Below are positions 1 to 6,408 of a stretch of DNA of 16,851 nucleotides, in pieces. Both the position numbers and the translations under genes were made by a program. The number at the start of each line of letters is the position of its first letter. The first letter of the stretch is position 1. The notes beneath the pieces are model-generated. The model saw only the letters and a program-made list of their open reading frames with translations. It searched no databases and had not been told where the DNA came from. The DNA lies in assembly GCA_035646815.1 (NCBI GenBank), contig DASRON010000018.1:1-16851 (forward strand), written 5' to 3'. Source of the stretch: GCA-002784865 sp035646815. Lineage in GTDB: Bacteria; Patescibacteriota; Microgenomatia; Levybacterales; UBA12049.

Positions 1-149
1 TTCTTACTTTTTGATAAAACTACTCCTAGAGAACTATTTAATTCGTCAATATTCCCATAAGAGGATACTCTTATATGAAATTTTAAAATCTTTTGACCTT
101 TTCTTAAAGAGGTTTCTCCTCTGTCTCCTTTTCTGGTGTAAATTGCCAT
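1..149 (-). CDS. pduO: PduO-type ATP:cob(I)alamin adenosyltransferase, N-terminal part (runs off the window)
   Basis: This is the first 49 codons of a minus-strand gene starting at ATG 147-149; its 3' end lies outside the window. The translation opens with MAIYTRKGDRGETSL, matching the ATP-binding N-terminus of the PduO/MMAB family (usually Y-T-x-T-G-D-x-G-x-T-S-L), and continues with RVSSYGNIDELNSSLG, matching the family's R-V-x-A-Y-G-x-x-D-E-L-N-S-x-x-G. Family enzymes transfer the adenosyl group of ATP to cob(I)alamin, making adenosylcobalamin. It starts 24 bp after the stop of nrdJ, which needs exactly that cofactor, so the two are probably co-transcribed. No Shine-Dalgarno sequence is seen. 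The usual Thr in TGD is Lys here (R-K-G-D). The family call is firm; whether the rest of the gene is intact cannot be seen. Confidence 0.88.
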   Translation of the reverse strand, partial: MAIYTRKGDRGETSLRKGQKILKFHIRVSSYGNIDELNSSLGVVLSKSK

Positions 150-173
150 AGAAGTAAATTAATTAAAGATTAG

Positions 174-3100
174 TTAGCACTCACTATAACCGCAACTGTA
201 ACATTTTCTACAGCCTTCTTCATAAGCAAGGCTCCCTGATCCACATTCGGGGCAGATATCAAAAAGTCCTGTTGATAAACCTTCCGTAGAAAGACTTCCG
301 GAATCTGTACTTAAAGTAAGTTGTTCCATAGCAACAATTTCTTCTTTCTTAGAAGGAATAATTACTTCTTCTTCAGCTATATGTGACCTCACTTGACCGT
401 TTGATATTCCATTTAAATGTCCATTTGATTCTCCATTATGATGATTTCCATTGGCATGATTTGTTTTATATTTATCCTCCACTACTCCATTTACAGCAAA
501 AGCAAAATGAGCCGATAAAACCTTAGCAATAGCATCGGGAAGAGACCTAACCCTGTTTCCTCCGAAGCCAACACTCTTGGTTCCGCCAATTCCAATAAGC
601 TGTGCAACAATTTGTTTTATTCTATCCCTTGGAGAAAGTAGAGCATTGAGTCTTAAGTTTAAAGAAATCATTCTACCTAATGCATCTGCCATTGCTGCAA
701 CATCAGATCCTGATTTTCCAACTGTAATAAATATTTCAAACGGCTGTTTGTCTTGATTATGATTAATAGTAATATAAGTTATTCCAACTGGTGTTTCTGT
801 TTTATACGTTACTCCCTCAACCATATATGGTCTGGGTGCAGTTGGAGTTACAACTGCTTTTTGCTCTTCTTTTTTCTCCTCTTCTTTTCTAACCAAAACT
901 CCTTCTCTTGATCCCTCTCTCATATAGGCAATTCCTTTGCAACCATATTCATAAGCCATTTCATATAATTTTTTTACATCTTCAACTGTATGCGTTCTAG
1001 GAGCATTGACTGTTTTTGAAATAGAAGCATCAACATATTTTTGAATTAAACCTTGTACTTTAACATGATCCTCTGGTGTTAAATCATTTGCTGAAACAAA
1101 GTAATCTGGTTTTTCTTCATTAGGATGCATATTCTTCCACTCTTCAAAAAGATGGTGATAGATTTTATGTTCTCCTAATCTATCTTTTCTAGTAAATTCA
1201 AACTCATAAATTGGTTCAATTCCTGAAGAAACTCCCGCCAAAAGACTCGTTGATCCAGTTGGTGCTTCTTGAAGAAGAAGAGAATTCCTAATGCCATATT
1301 TTTTAATTTTTGTTCTAATTTCTTTTGGTAGTTTTTTAATAAAATAGCCTTTTAAATATTTATTTGCGTTAAACTTTGGAAAAGATCCTTTTTCTTTAGC
1401 AAGTTCTGTTGATGTTTCATATGCTGCATCTCTTATTGTTTTAAAGATCTTTTCAACAACTTTTAGTGCATCATCTGAACCATAGCGAAGATGCATTTTA
1501 ATTAATGCATCACCAAGTCCCATTGTTCCAAGACCAATTCTTCTTTCTCCGTTTTGTTGTATTTCTCTAATTTGTGGAAAAGCATAACTATCTATGTCAA
1601 TAACGTTATCCTGAAGTCTTACTCCTATTTTTGCATGCTCTGCAAGTGACTTGTAATCCATTTCTCCTGGTTTATCGACAGTATTGTTTTTTATAAAAGC
1701 CGACAGATTTAAAGAACTTAAATTGCAAACTCCCCAAGCTGGTAAGCCTTCTTCACCACAATTAGAAATTATCATTCCGTTTGCAGAAAATCTATGAATA
1801 CCAGAAACCGTAATATCATAAACTTCTTCCATTTCTTCTTTTTCTAAAGATAGGAAGCTTGCAGTAAAAGACTCCTTATTGAACTCTCTTGTGTAAAGAG
1901 AAAGTAATGTTCTTAATTTTTCCTGTTTATCCTCCTGTAAAAATCCAATTAACGCTGCAAACTGAGCAAGACTTGCTTTAGAAATCACAAGCTCATGATA
2001 AGCTTTGCATTTATATTCCTTTAATCCTCCTTTTCCGTCGGGTAAAAGCCTTTTTCCCTCAAGTCTTCTGTTTTTATAAAGCTTACTAGCAATACCAAAA
2101 TTAAGAAGAAGTCTTTGTGTATCAATAAGAAGACTTTTACTTATTGATGTAAGTCTAATGCTTACTCCTTTTTTAAGATTTCCCTGCACTCCTCCGTCGC
2201 TTGAAAAAATTCCTTGTAAAAAACCTCTTTGAAATTCCTCAGATCCTTCAAGAACTTTTTGGGGCACTAAGTGTTTATTGCCGTGACTTAATCCAAATCT
2301 GTTAGCTATTCGCCAAAGTCTTGTTGACTCGACAACTGCTTTATCCTCTTTTTCTATATACTGAGGAGCTATTGGATATGCCCTGCTGACAAATCCTTCT
2401 TCTTGAACCATCTTATTAACCATTAGTGCAAATTGCGGAGCAAGCTCTTGTTTTTCTTTTTTGTAGAAGAAAAGCGTTGCAACGTCTTGTTTTACAGACC
2501 CGTCACTAACAAGCCAACCTAAAACTCTTCCTTCATCAAGAGTTCCAATAGATCCAAATGCTCCACCAGATGAAAGAAGGATTTTATCTCCTTTCTTAAG
2601 CTTTCCTGCTTCAACTTTTCCTTTTTCTGTATAAACCTTATGATCTTCTGTTAATCTAAGTTCATATCCTTCTTTAGTTTTTAAACGATACACCTGCTTA
2701 ACACCGGTAAGTTTAACAGGAGAACTCATATGATACTTCCCGTTAACTGCCACCGTGAACGGCATTTTTTGATCATAAAGATTTTTAATTGTTTTTATGC
2801 CTTCTGTTGTTCCAACTAGCGTATCTCCTGTTACGCAAGGATTAGTACAATTAACAGTGTTCCAATACCAATTGTTGTACCATTTATTATATCTTTCCAT
2901 GAAAACAATTCCTGGCTCAGCAGATTTCCAAGCAGCTTGACAAATTAAATCCCAAAGATGCCTTGCTTTTATAGTTTTTTGCACCTTTACTTTTTTCTTC
3001 ATTGCAATCCAGTTGCTTAAAACACCGTCCCATTTTTCGTCATATTCCTTATCTGTAATATCAGGAAAAACCAAATCCCAGTCATCGTCATTCTTAACTG

Positions 3101-3713
3101 CTTCCATAAATTTATCGGAAACACAAACTGAAAGATTTGCTCCGGTAATTTTAGTAAGATCTTGTTTTACGGTTACAAACTCTTCTATGTCAGGATGCCA
3201 ATCCCAAAGCATAAGCATTAAAGCGCCTCTTCTTGAACCGCCCTGTTGAATAATGTCATGAGTTGCAATTGAATAAAGTTGGGCCCAATTACAAGGACCT
3301 GAAGAAAAACCATTTACTTTTCTAACTCTTGCTCCTCTTGGTCTTAAGGAGGAAAGATTAAGACCTACTCCTCCACCCCTTGCCATAATTTCTATCATGG
3401 CTTTTAAATTATCCATTATTCCATCTCTTGAATCTTTAGGACTTGGAAGAACAAAACAATTATAAAAAGTAACATCAAAACCTGTCCCTGCTCCTGCTAA
3501 TATTCTTCCACCAGGAACAAACTTAAAATCAAGCATTGCTTCATAAAACTTTTTCTCCCATTTTTGCCTATCTTGCTTTTTTTCTGCTCCAACAACACCT
3601 TTAGCAACTCTCCTCCACATCTCTTCGGGAGATTTTTCAGTAGGATCACCTTTTTTATCTTTTAATGAATATCTATCTAAAAATACTTTTTCTCTTATAC
3701 CATCTAATTTCAT
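174..3713 (-). CDS. nrdJ: Class II (adenosylcobalamin-dependent) ribonucleoside-diphosphate reductase, intein-containing precursor
   Basis: The enzyme reduces ribonucleotides to deoxyribonucleotides using a B12-generated thiyl radical. The 1179-residue precursor contains a 359-residue intein (residues 293-651), leaving about 820 residues, close to the usual length of bacterial NrdJ. Visible host motifs are: YNC with redox Cys86; GGGVGLNLSSLRPRG (113-127); IIQQGGSRRGA; the radical-Cys motif NPCGE, split by the intein after Pro292; the second redox Cys663 in GVCNLSSLN; and APTGSTS (817-823). A TSCPD-type domain follows (about 960-1072, with FITVGKSGSDVAAMA), then an Asn/Gly/His-rich linker. The C-terminal Cys-rich tail has Cys at 1154, 1157, 1168, 1171, 1174 and 1179, typical of class II enzymes for zinc binding and thioredoxin-linked re-reduction. 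No ATP cone is evident at the N-terminus. The start is supported by an AAGGA ribosome site 8 nt upstream. It lies 27 bp after nrdR and 24 bp before the adenosyltransferase. Confidence 0.96.
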   Translation of the reverse strand: MKLDGIREKVFLDRYSLKDKKGDPTEKSPEEMWRRVAKGVVGAEKKQDRQKWEKKFYEAMLDFKFVPGGRILAGAGTGFDVTFYNCFVLPSPKDSRDGIMDNLKAMIEIMARGGGVGLNLSSLRPRGARVRKVNGFSSGPCNWAQLYSIATHDIIQQGGSRRGALMLMLWDWHPDIEEFVTVKQDLTKITGANLSVCVSDKFMEAVKNDDDWDLVFPDITDKEYDEKWDGVLSNWIAMKKKVKVQKTIKARHLWDLICQAAWKSAEPGIVFMERYNKWYNNWYWNTVNCTNPCVTGDTLVGTTEGIKTIKNLYDQKMPFTVAVNGKYHMSSPVKLTGVKQVYRLKTKEGYELRLTEDHKVYTEKGKVEAGKLKKGDKILLSSGGAFGSIGTLDEGRVLGWLVSDGSVKQDVATLFFYKKEKQELAPQFALMVNKMVQEEGFVSRAYPIAPQYIEKEDKAVVESTRLWRIANRFGLSHGNKHLVPQKVLEGSEEFQRGFLQGIFSSDGGVQGNLKKGVSIRLTSISKSLLIDTQRLLLNFGIASKLYKNRRLEGKRLLPDGKGGLKEYKCKAYHELVISKASLAQFAALIGFLQEDKQEKLRTLLSLYTREFNKESFTASFLSLEKEEMEEVYDITVSGIHRFSANGMIISNCGEEGLPAWGVCNLSSLNLSAFIKNNTVDKPGEMDYKSLAEHAKIGVRLQDNVIDIDSYAFPQIREIQQNGERRIGLGTMGLGDALIKMHLRYGSDDALKVVEKIFKTIRDAAYETSTELAKEKGSFPKFNANKYLKGYFIKKLPKEIRTKIKKYGIRNSLLLQEAPTGSTSLLAGVSSGIEPIYEFEFTRKDRLGEHKIYHHLFEEWKNMHPNEEKPDYFVSANDLTPEDHVKVQGLIQKYVDASISKTVNAPRTHTVEDVKKLYEMAYEYGCKGIAYMREGSREGVLVRKEEEKKEEQKAVVTPTAPRPYMVEGVTYKTETPVGITYITINHNQDKQPFEIFITVGKSGSDVAAMADALGRMISLNLRLNALLSPRDRIKQIVAQLIGIGGTKSVGFGGNRVRSLPDAIAKVLSAHFAFAVNGVVEDKYKTNHANGNHHNGESNGHLNGISNGQVRSHIAEEEVIIPSKKEEIVAMEQLTLSTDSGSLSTEGLSTGLFDICPECGSGSLAYEEGCRKCYSCGYSEC
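396..461 (-). repeat. Asn/Gly/His-rich low-complexity linker within nrdJ
   Basis: Residues 1085-1106 of NrdJ are almost entirely Asn, Gly, His and Ser, with NG repeated at irregular 2-5 residue steps (five NG dipeptides). The stretch lies between the TSCPD-type domain and the C-terminal cysteine tail. It is probably a flexible tether that lets the redox tail swing to the active site. The role is inferred; the composition is read directly. Confidence 0.8.
1761..2837 (-). mobile_element. LAGLIDADG homing-endonuclease intein in nrdJ
   Basis: This in-frame insertion covers precursor residues 293-651. It begins with nucleophile Cys293 (block A, CVTGDTLV), has the block B TxxH motif at LTEDH (354-358), and ends in block F/G YDITV...HRFSANGMIISN followed by +1 Cys652. 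Splicing would rejoin NP with CGE and restore the NPCGE radical-Cys motif. Two LAGLIDADG (DOD) motifs lie at 397-405 (VLGWLVSDG) and 498-507 (FLQGIFSSDG), each keeping its Asp (404 and 506), so the homing endonuclease looks intact. KHLVPQ between them fits the conserved block of such enzymes. The penultimate residue is Ser650 rather than the usual His, which some active inteins tolerate. The boundaries were set by matching the host protein on both sides and checking the codons (TGC at 2835-2837, AAT at 1761-1763). Confidence 0.95.
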
Positions 3714-3721
3714 AAAATAAT

Positions 3722-3726
3722 TCCTT
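3722..3726 (-). promoter_or_regulatory. Ribosome binding site of nrdJ
   Basis: AAGGA on the minus strand lies 8 nt before the nrdJ ATG, in the 27-bp gap after nrdR. It supports the chosen start. It contrasts with most promoter-proximal genes here, which lack such a site. Confidence 0.75.
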
Positions 3727-3740
3727 TTTGCAAATCCTTG

Positions 3741-4190
3741 CTATTTGATTAATCTTTTAACTTCTTTTTCAAAATCTTCAACATCTACAAATCTTTTAAA
3801 AACACTTGAAAATCTAATATACGCAATCTTATCAAGCTTCTTAAGTCTTGTTGCCACCATTTGCCCGATTTTTTTACTCTCTACTTCAACTGAATCTGCC
3901 CCTCTTAACTCCATTTCTATTTCGTTTACTATTTTTTCTATTTTTTCAACTGAAACAGTTGTTTTCTCACAAGATCTAATTATTCCACTTTTTAATTTAT
4001 CTCTGCTAAACTGTTCACGTCTTCCGTCTTTTTTTATTACAACTAAAGTAACGTTTTCAACTCTTTCGTAAGTAGTAAATCTTTTCTCGCATTTCAAACA
4101 CGCTCTTCTTCTTCTAATCGTCTGCAAGTCTTCACTGTCTCTTGTTTCTACTACTTCTGTTTCCCTGCTTCCGCAGTATGGACACTTCAT
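3741..4190 (-). CDS. nrdR: NrdR, ATP-cone transcriptional repressor of ribonucleotide reductase genes
   Basis: NrdR senses ATP/dATP through an ATP cone and represses RNR genes by binding paired NrdR boxes. The 149-residue protein has the standard family length and order: an N-terminal zinc ribbon with Cys3, Cys6, Cys31 and Cys34 (MKCPYCGS...CLKCEKRFTTYE), then the RRRR basic stretch at 26-29, then an ATP cone from about residue 46 (LVVIKKDGRREQFSRDKL) to about 136. It is the first gene of the operon with nrdJ 27 bp downstream. Two NrdR-box-like sites lie in its own promoter, so it probably regulates itself together with the reductase. No Shine-Dalgarno sequence precedes the ATG; the predicted 5' leader is about 60 nt. 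Identification is firm. Confidence 0.97.
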   Translation of the reverse strand: MKCPYCGSRETEVVETRDSEDLQTIRRRRACLKCEKRFTTYERVENVTLVVIKKDGRREQFSRDKLKSGIIRSCEKTTVSVEKIEKIVNEIEMELRGADSVEVESKKIGQMVATRLKKLDKIAYIRFSSVFKRFVDVEDFEKEVKRLIK

Positions 4191-4235
4191 AAAATTTTAA
4201 TTTGCTAGCTTTTTTCTCCAAAATTCATCTTGCTT

Positions 4236-4251
4236 TCACTATATCTAGTGC
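4236..4251. promoter_or_regulatory. NrdR box 1 (downstream of the predicted start site)
   Basis: The core CACTATATCTAGTG (4237-4250) is an imperfect palindrome with one mismatched pair. It fits the NrdR-box consensus acaCwAtATaTwGtgt closely. Its centre is 32 bp from that of the second box. It lies just downstream of the predicted nrdR transcription start, where bound repressor would block initiation or clearance. Confidence 0.8.
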
Positions 4252-4259
4252 TAAGACAA

Positions 4260-4288
4260 ATCATAAAACCCTAGATCTATACTGTCAA
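4260..4288 (-). promoter_or_regulatory. Promoter of the nrdR-nrdJ-adenosyltransferase operon
   Basis: On the minus strand a perfect -35 TTGACA (4283-4288) is followed by a 17-bp spacer and -10 TATGAT (4260-4265). The predicted start is near 4253, about 60 nt before the nrdR ATG. The rest of the 251-bp gap (4191-4441) shows no gene, RNA structure or cobalamin riboswitch. Confidence 0.75.
4268..4283. promoter_or_regulatory. NrdR box 2 (inside the promoter spacer)
   Basis: ACCCTAGATCTATACT keeps the A/T-rich centre and most core positions of the NrdR box (CTAGATCTAT against CwAtATaTwG, 7 of 10) but is weaker than box 1. It sits in the 17-bp spacer of the nrdR promoter and touches the -35. The 32-bp centre-to-centre spacing is what is known for paired NrdR boxes, about three helical turns. 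Confidence 0.65.
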
Positions 4289-4441
4289 CTACTAATAAAT
4301 AGATCAAAGAAGGTCAACTTGTTTTTTAGCCTTAAATTCTTTCCTGTTTTATAAATATTCAAGCAGACAAAAAGGTTGAGTGATTAAGGGTCAAAATCCG
4401 GAGTAAAAATAGTGTTCTAATAAAAAGATTTTATATATAGA

Positions 4442-4990
4442 TTAAGGATTAACTAAAGTTGCCTCTTTCTCAAGTTTCTCAAGTCTTTCCTGGCTAGAAG
4501 ATAATTGGTCTTTTGTTTTTTTAGAAACTTTACTTTCTAGGTTTTTAAGTGTTAATTTATGTCCTTTTAATGAAGATTTTAATTTTGTAGTAATGTCTGA
4601 AATATTAATCCCCTGCTTTTTGGCAAGTTTTATTTTTCCCAATGCATCATCAAAATAGTTTTGTCCTTTAGAAATTGTTGAAATAGCAAGTTCATCTGCT
4701 TTAGAAGTATTCTTATACAAAAGATAGACGCTACCATTAAGTCTTTTATCTGCTTGTAAAATATCGAATTCTGCTTTTTTAACTGGGTCTGAAATGAAAA
4801 AACCAATTATTCTATCTCTAAACATTTTCAGAAAATATAATGGGTGATCAGGAAGAAGTCCTGGATAAGGAAGCTCATAGCTCTCCACTTTTGCTGGCGC
4901 TGTTGCCATTTTTTCTTCTTGGGCAAAAGCAATTTGAAAATTAAACAAAAAAATTGAGAAAAAGAAGATTATAAATAAAAGTTTTTTCAT
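4442..4990 (-). CDS. Secreted or surface DUF5667-domain protein
   Basis: This is a 182-residue protein of unknown function. It opens with a clear signal peptide: MKKLL, a long Phe/Ile/Leu core (5-20), and a likely signal peptidase I site after AFA23. The mature part carries LPYPGLLPDHPLYFLK at about 39-54 followed by RDRIIGFFISDPVKKAEFDI, the signature of DUF5667, a domain common in secreted proteins of Patescibacteria. Residues about 75-178 are Lys/Leu/Glu/Ser-rich and probably helical or coiled coil. No anchor follows, so it is either free or held by protein contacts. It starts 21 bp after the CBS-methyltransferase gene and may be co-transcribed, but a possible own promoter lies inside the 3' end of that gene. 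The domain call is from motif memory; function is unknown. Confidence 0.8.
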   Translation of the reverse strand: MKKLLFIIFFFSIFLFNFQIAFAQEEKMATAPAKVESYELPYPGLLPDHPLYFLKMFRDRIIGFFISDPVKKAEFDILQADKRLNGSVYLLYKNTSKADELAISTISKGQNYFDDALGKIKLAKKQGINISDITTKLKSSLKGHKLTLKNLESKVSKKTKDQLSSSQERLEKLEKEATLVNP

Positions 4991-4997
4991 GTTAGTT

Positions 4998-5025
4998 ATT
5001 ATATAATAATACTATCTTTTAGCAA
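4998..5025 (-). promoter_or_regulatory. Possible internal promoter of the DUF5667 gene
   Basis: TATAAT (4998-5003, minus strand) lies 7 nt before the ATG, with TTGCTA (5020-5025) 16 bp upstream as a weak -35. The start would fall at or next to the ATG, giving a leaderless mRNA. The -35 overlaps the end of the upstream gene. Confidence 0.5.
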
Positions 5026-6283
5026 CTACGTTTAACCAATCACTTTCTTTTGGATCAAAGGGCTCATTAAGACTCATTTGATAAGGGTCCCCTTTATATT
5101 TTCCTGTTCCTCCATAAAAAGAAATATCATTAAAACCTATCTTTTTTAATAATTCCATAAGTATTTCCTTATTTAGATAATGAATTTCTATTGACGTTAT
5201 TCCTTTGTAAAGCCAATTTGTGCCATCGGTGTCAAAGTGAATTAGATTCTGCAGCACAGTGTTTTTATCTTTTCTTTCAAAAAAATCAACAAATATTTCT
5301 TCTTTTTTTATTCTTTTTCCCAATTTCTCTTCTGAGTTATTAAAATTTAACAATCTTCCTTTTTTCTTCAAAGCTTTATCAAAATTTAATATCTGCAAAA
5401 ATATTAAAGACTTATTTTTTAAAACTTCACCTAATTCATTAAAAACTTGCCCTATTGGAGCTGGGATATAGGATAGTCCATTTCCTACTGATATAACAGC
5501 TTCAAATTTTTTCCCAAATCTTTTATTTAGATTTAAATAATCACTTATCTCAAATCGAATTTTTGATTTTTCCTTCGCCGAAAGTTTTTTCTTTTTTTTA
5601 TTGCATAAGTTAATCATACCGGGATTATGATCTAGTCCTAGAATATTATACTTACCAGTTTTAACAAGACCAATTGTGTATTCACCTGTCCAAACACCAA
5701 ACTCTATCAAGTGCTCAACGTTATATCCATCAAGTAAATTTGTCAAAATTGGGTATTCTGATTCTTCTCTTTCTTTCCAATCAATCATTTCATCCAAATG
5801 AGATTCTATAAAAGAGGCATATTTCCCCTGCTCTAATCTTGGTATTTCCTTTTTTATTAATGTTCTGAAAATATCTCCTTGCGAAATTATTCCAATCAAA
5901 TTTTTTTCCCTGTCGATAACAGGCATATGACTAAATCCCTCTATTAACATTCTTGATTGTGCCATCATAATTGGGCAGTCTGGATCAACTGTAGCTGCGT
6001 TAGCTGTCATTATCTTAGATATTTGAAGATTTAATAAGCTAGATAGATTATTTTCCATCTCCTCAAAATTTCTTGCGTGAACATAATCCTCAGCTAACTC
6101 ATTCATACTAGGATATAGTTTTGAAAGAATATCTTTTTGAGTAACAATCCCAATAAACTTTTTTCCTTTAACTACCGGTATTGCACTAATTCCTAAACTA
6201 AATATTAACCGACCTACCTCTTTTAAAGAGTCTTGCTCCTTTACTGTTATTACATGTGTTTGCATTATGCTAGAGACTTTCAT
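5012..6283 (-). CDS. CBS-domain pair fused to a class I SAM-dependent methyltransferase
   Basis: The 423-residue protein has two parts. Residues about 5-57 and 88-145 are CBS motifs (SSIMQTHVITV...GISAIPVV...GIVTQKDIL; SKIMTANAATV...FSHMPVID...GIISQGDIF), a pair that commonly binds adenine nucleotides or SAM. After a charged linker (150-180), residues about 185-423 look like a Rossmann-fold methyltransferase: motif I LIEFGVWTGEYT (192-203), an acidic strand-2 end at LGLDHNP (Asp218), ISVGNGLSYIP (264-273) near motif IV, and a C-terminal YKGDPYQ...ESDWLNVVAKR typical of small-molecule methyltransferases. Motif I has Val-Trp where G-C-G is usual (E-F-G-V-W-T-G). The substrate cannot be told. 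The start ATG lies 9 nt below a promoter -10, and there is no Shine-Dalgarno. It is followed 21 bp later by the DUF5667 gene. The domain calls are solid; the functional link is inference. Confidence 0.85.
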   Translation of the reverse strand: MKVSSIMQTHVITVKEQDSLKEVGRLIFSLGISAIPVVKGKKFIGIVTQKDILSKLYPSMNELAEDYVHARNFEEMENNLSSLLNLQISKIMTANAATVDPDCPIMMAQSRMLIEGFSHMPVIDREKNLIGIISQGDIFRTLIKKEIPRLEQGKYASFIESHLDEMIDWKEREESEYPILTNLLDGYNVEHLIEFGVWTGEYTIGLVKTGKYNILGLDHNPGMINLCNKKKKKLSAKEKSKIRFEISDYLNLNKRFGKKFEAVISVGNGLSYIPAPIGQVFNELGEVLKNKSLIFLQILNFDKALKKKGRLLNFNNSEEKLGKRIKKEEIFVDFFERKDKNTVLQNLIHFDTDGTNWLYKGITSIEIHYLNKEILMELLKKIGFNDISFYGGTGKYKGDPYQMSLNEPFDPKESDWLNVVAKR

Positions 6284-6292
6284 AGCTCAAAG

Positions 6293-6321
6293 ATTGTAGT
6301 CCAAATTAATACTTATTTCAA
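6293..6321 (-). promoter_or_regulatory. Promoter of the CBS-methyltransferase gene
   Basis: On the minus strand, -35 TTGAAA (6316-6321), a 17-bp spacer and -10 TACAAT (6293-6298). The -10 ends 9 nt before the ATG, so the predicted leader is only 2-4 nt. Confidence 0.65.
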
Positions 6322-6364
6322 GTATATATAATATCTTAAGAATGATTTATTAAATAAATAAAAC

Positions 6365-6393
6365 TTGACTTACAAACCTATAATGCGTAGAAT
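6365..6393 (+). promoter_or_regulatory. Promoter of the GAMT-like gene
   Basis: -35 TTGACT (6365-6370), a 17-bp spacer and -10 TAGAAT (6388-6393). The predicted start is about 6400, giving a leader of roughly 9 nt. A perfect TATAAT at 6379-6384 lies inside the spacer but has no -35 at the right distance, and could be an alternative. Confidence 0.65.
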
Positions 6394-6408
6394 ATCCAGA
6401 CTTAAAAT

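Noticed and set aside
3013..3249. Plus-strand open frame inside nrdJ
   Set aside because: It lies wholly antisense to well-conserved RNR sequence, has no promoter or ribosome site, and its translation looks like a frame shadow.
4284..4319. Repeated AGTTGAC (minus strand) 29 bp apart, possible second promoter for nrdR
   Set aside because: The upstream copy has no acceptable -10 at 16-18 bp, and one of the two copies is simply the -35 of the accepted promoter.
4191..4441. Cobalamin riboswitch upstream of the B12-dependent RNR operon
   Set aside because: No B12-box-like sequence or suitable stem arrangement was seen; the region is explained by a promoter and NrdR boxes.
6379..6384. Perfect TATAAT as main -10 of the GAMT-like gene
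   Set aside because: No -35-like hexamer lies at the correct distance; TTGACT with TAGAAT at 17 bp is the better pair. Kept only as an alternative.
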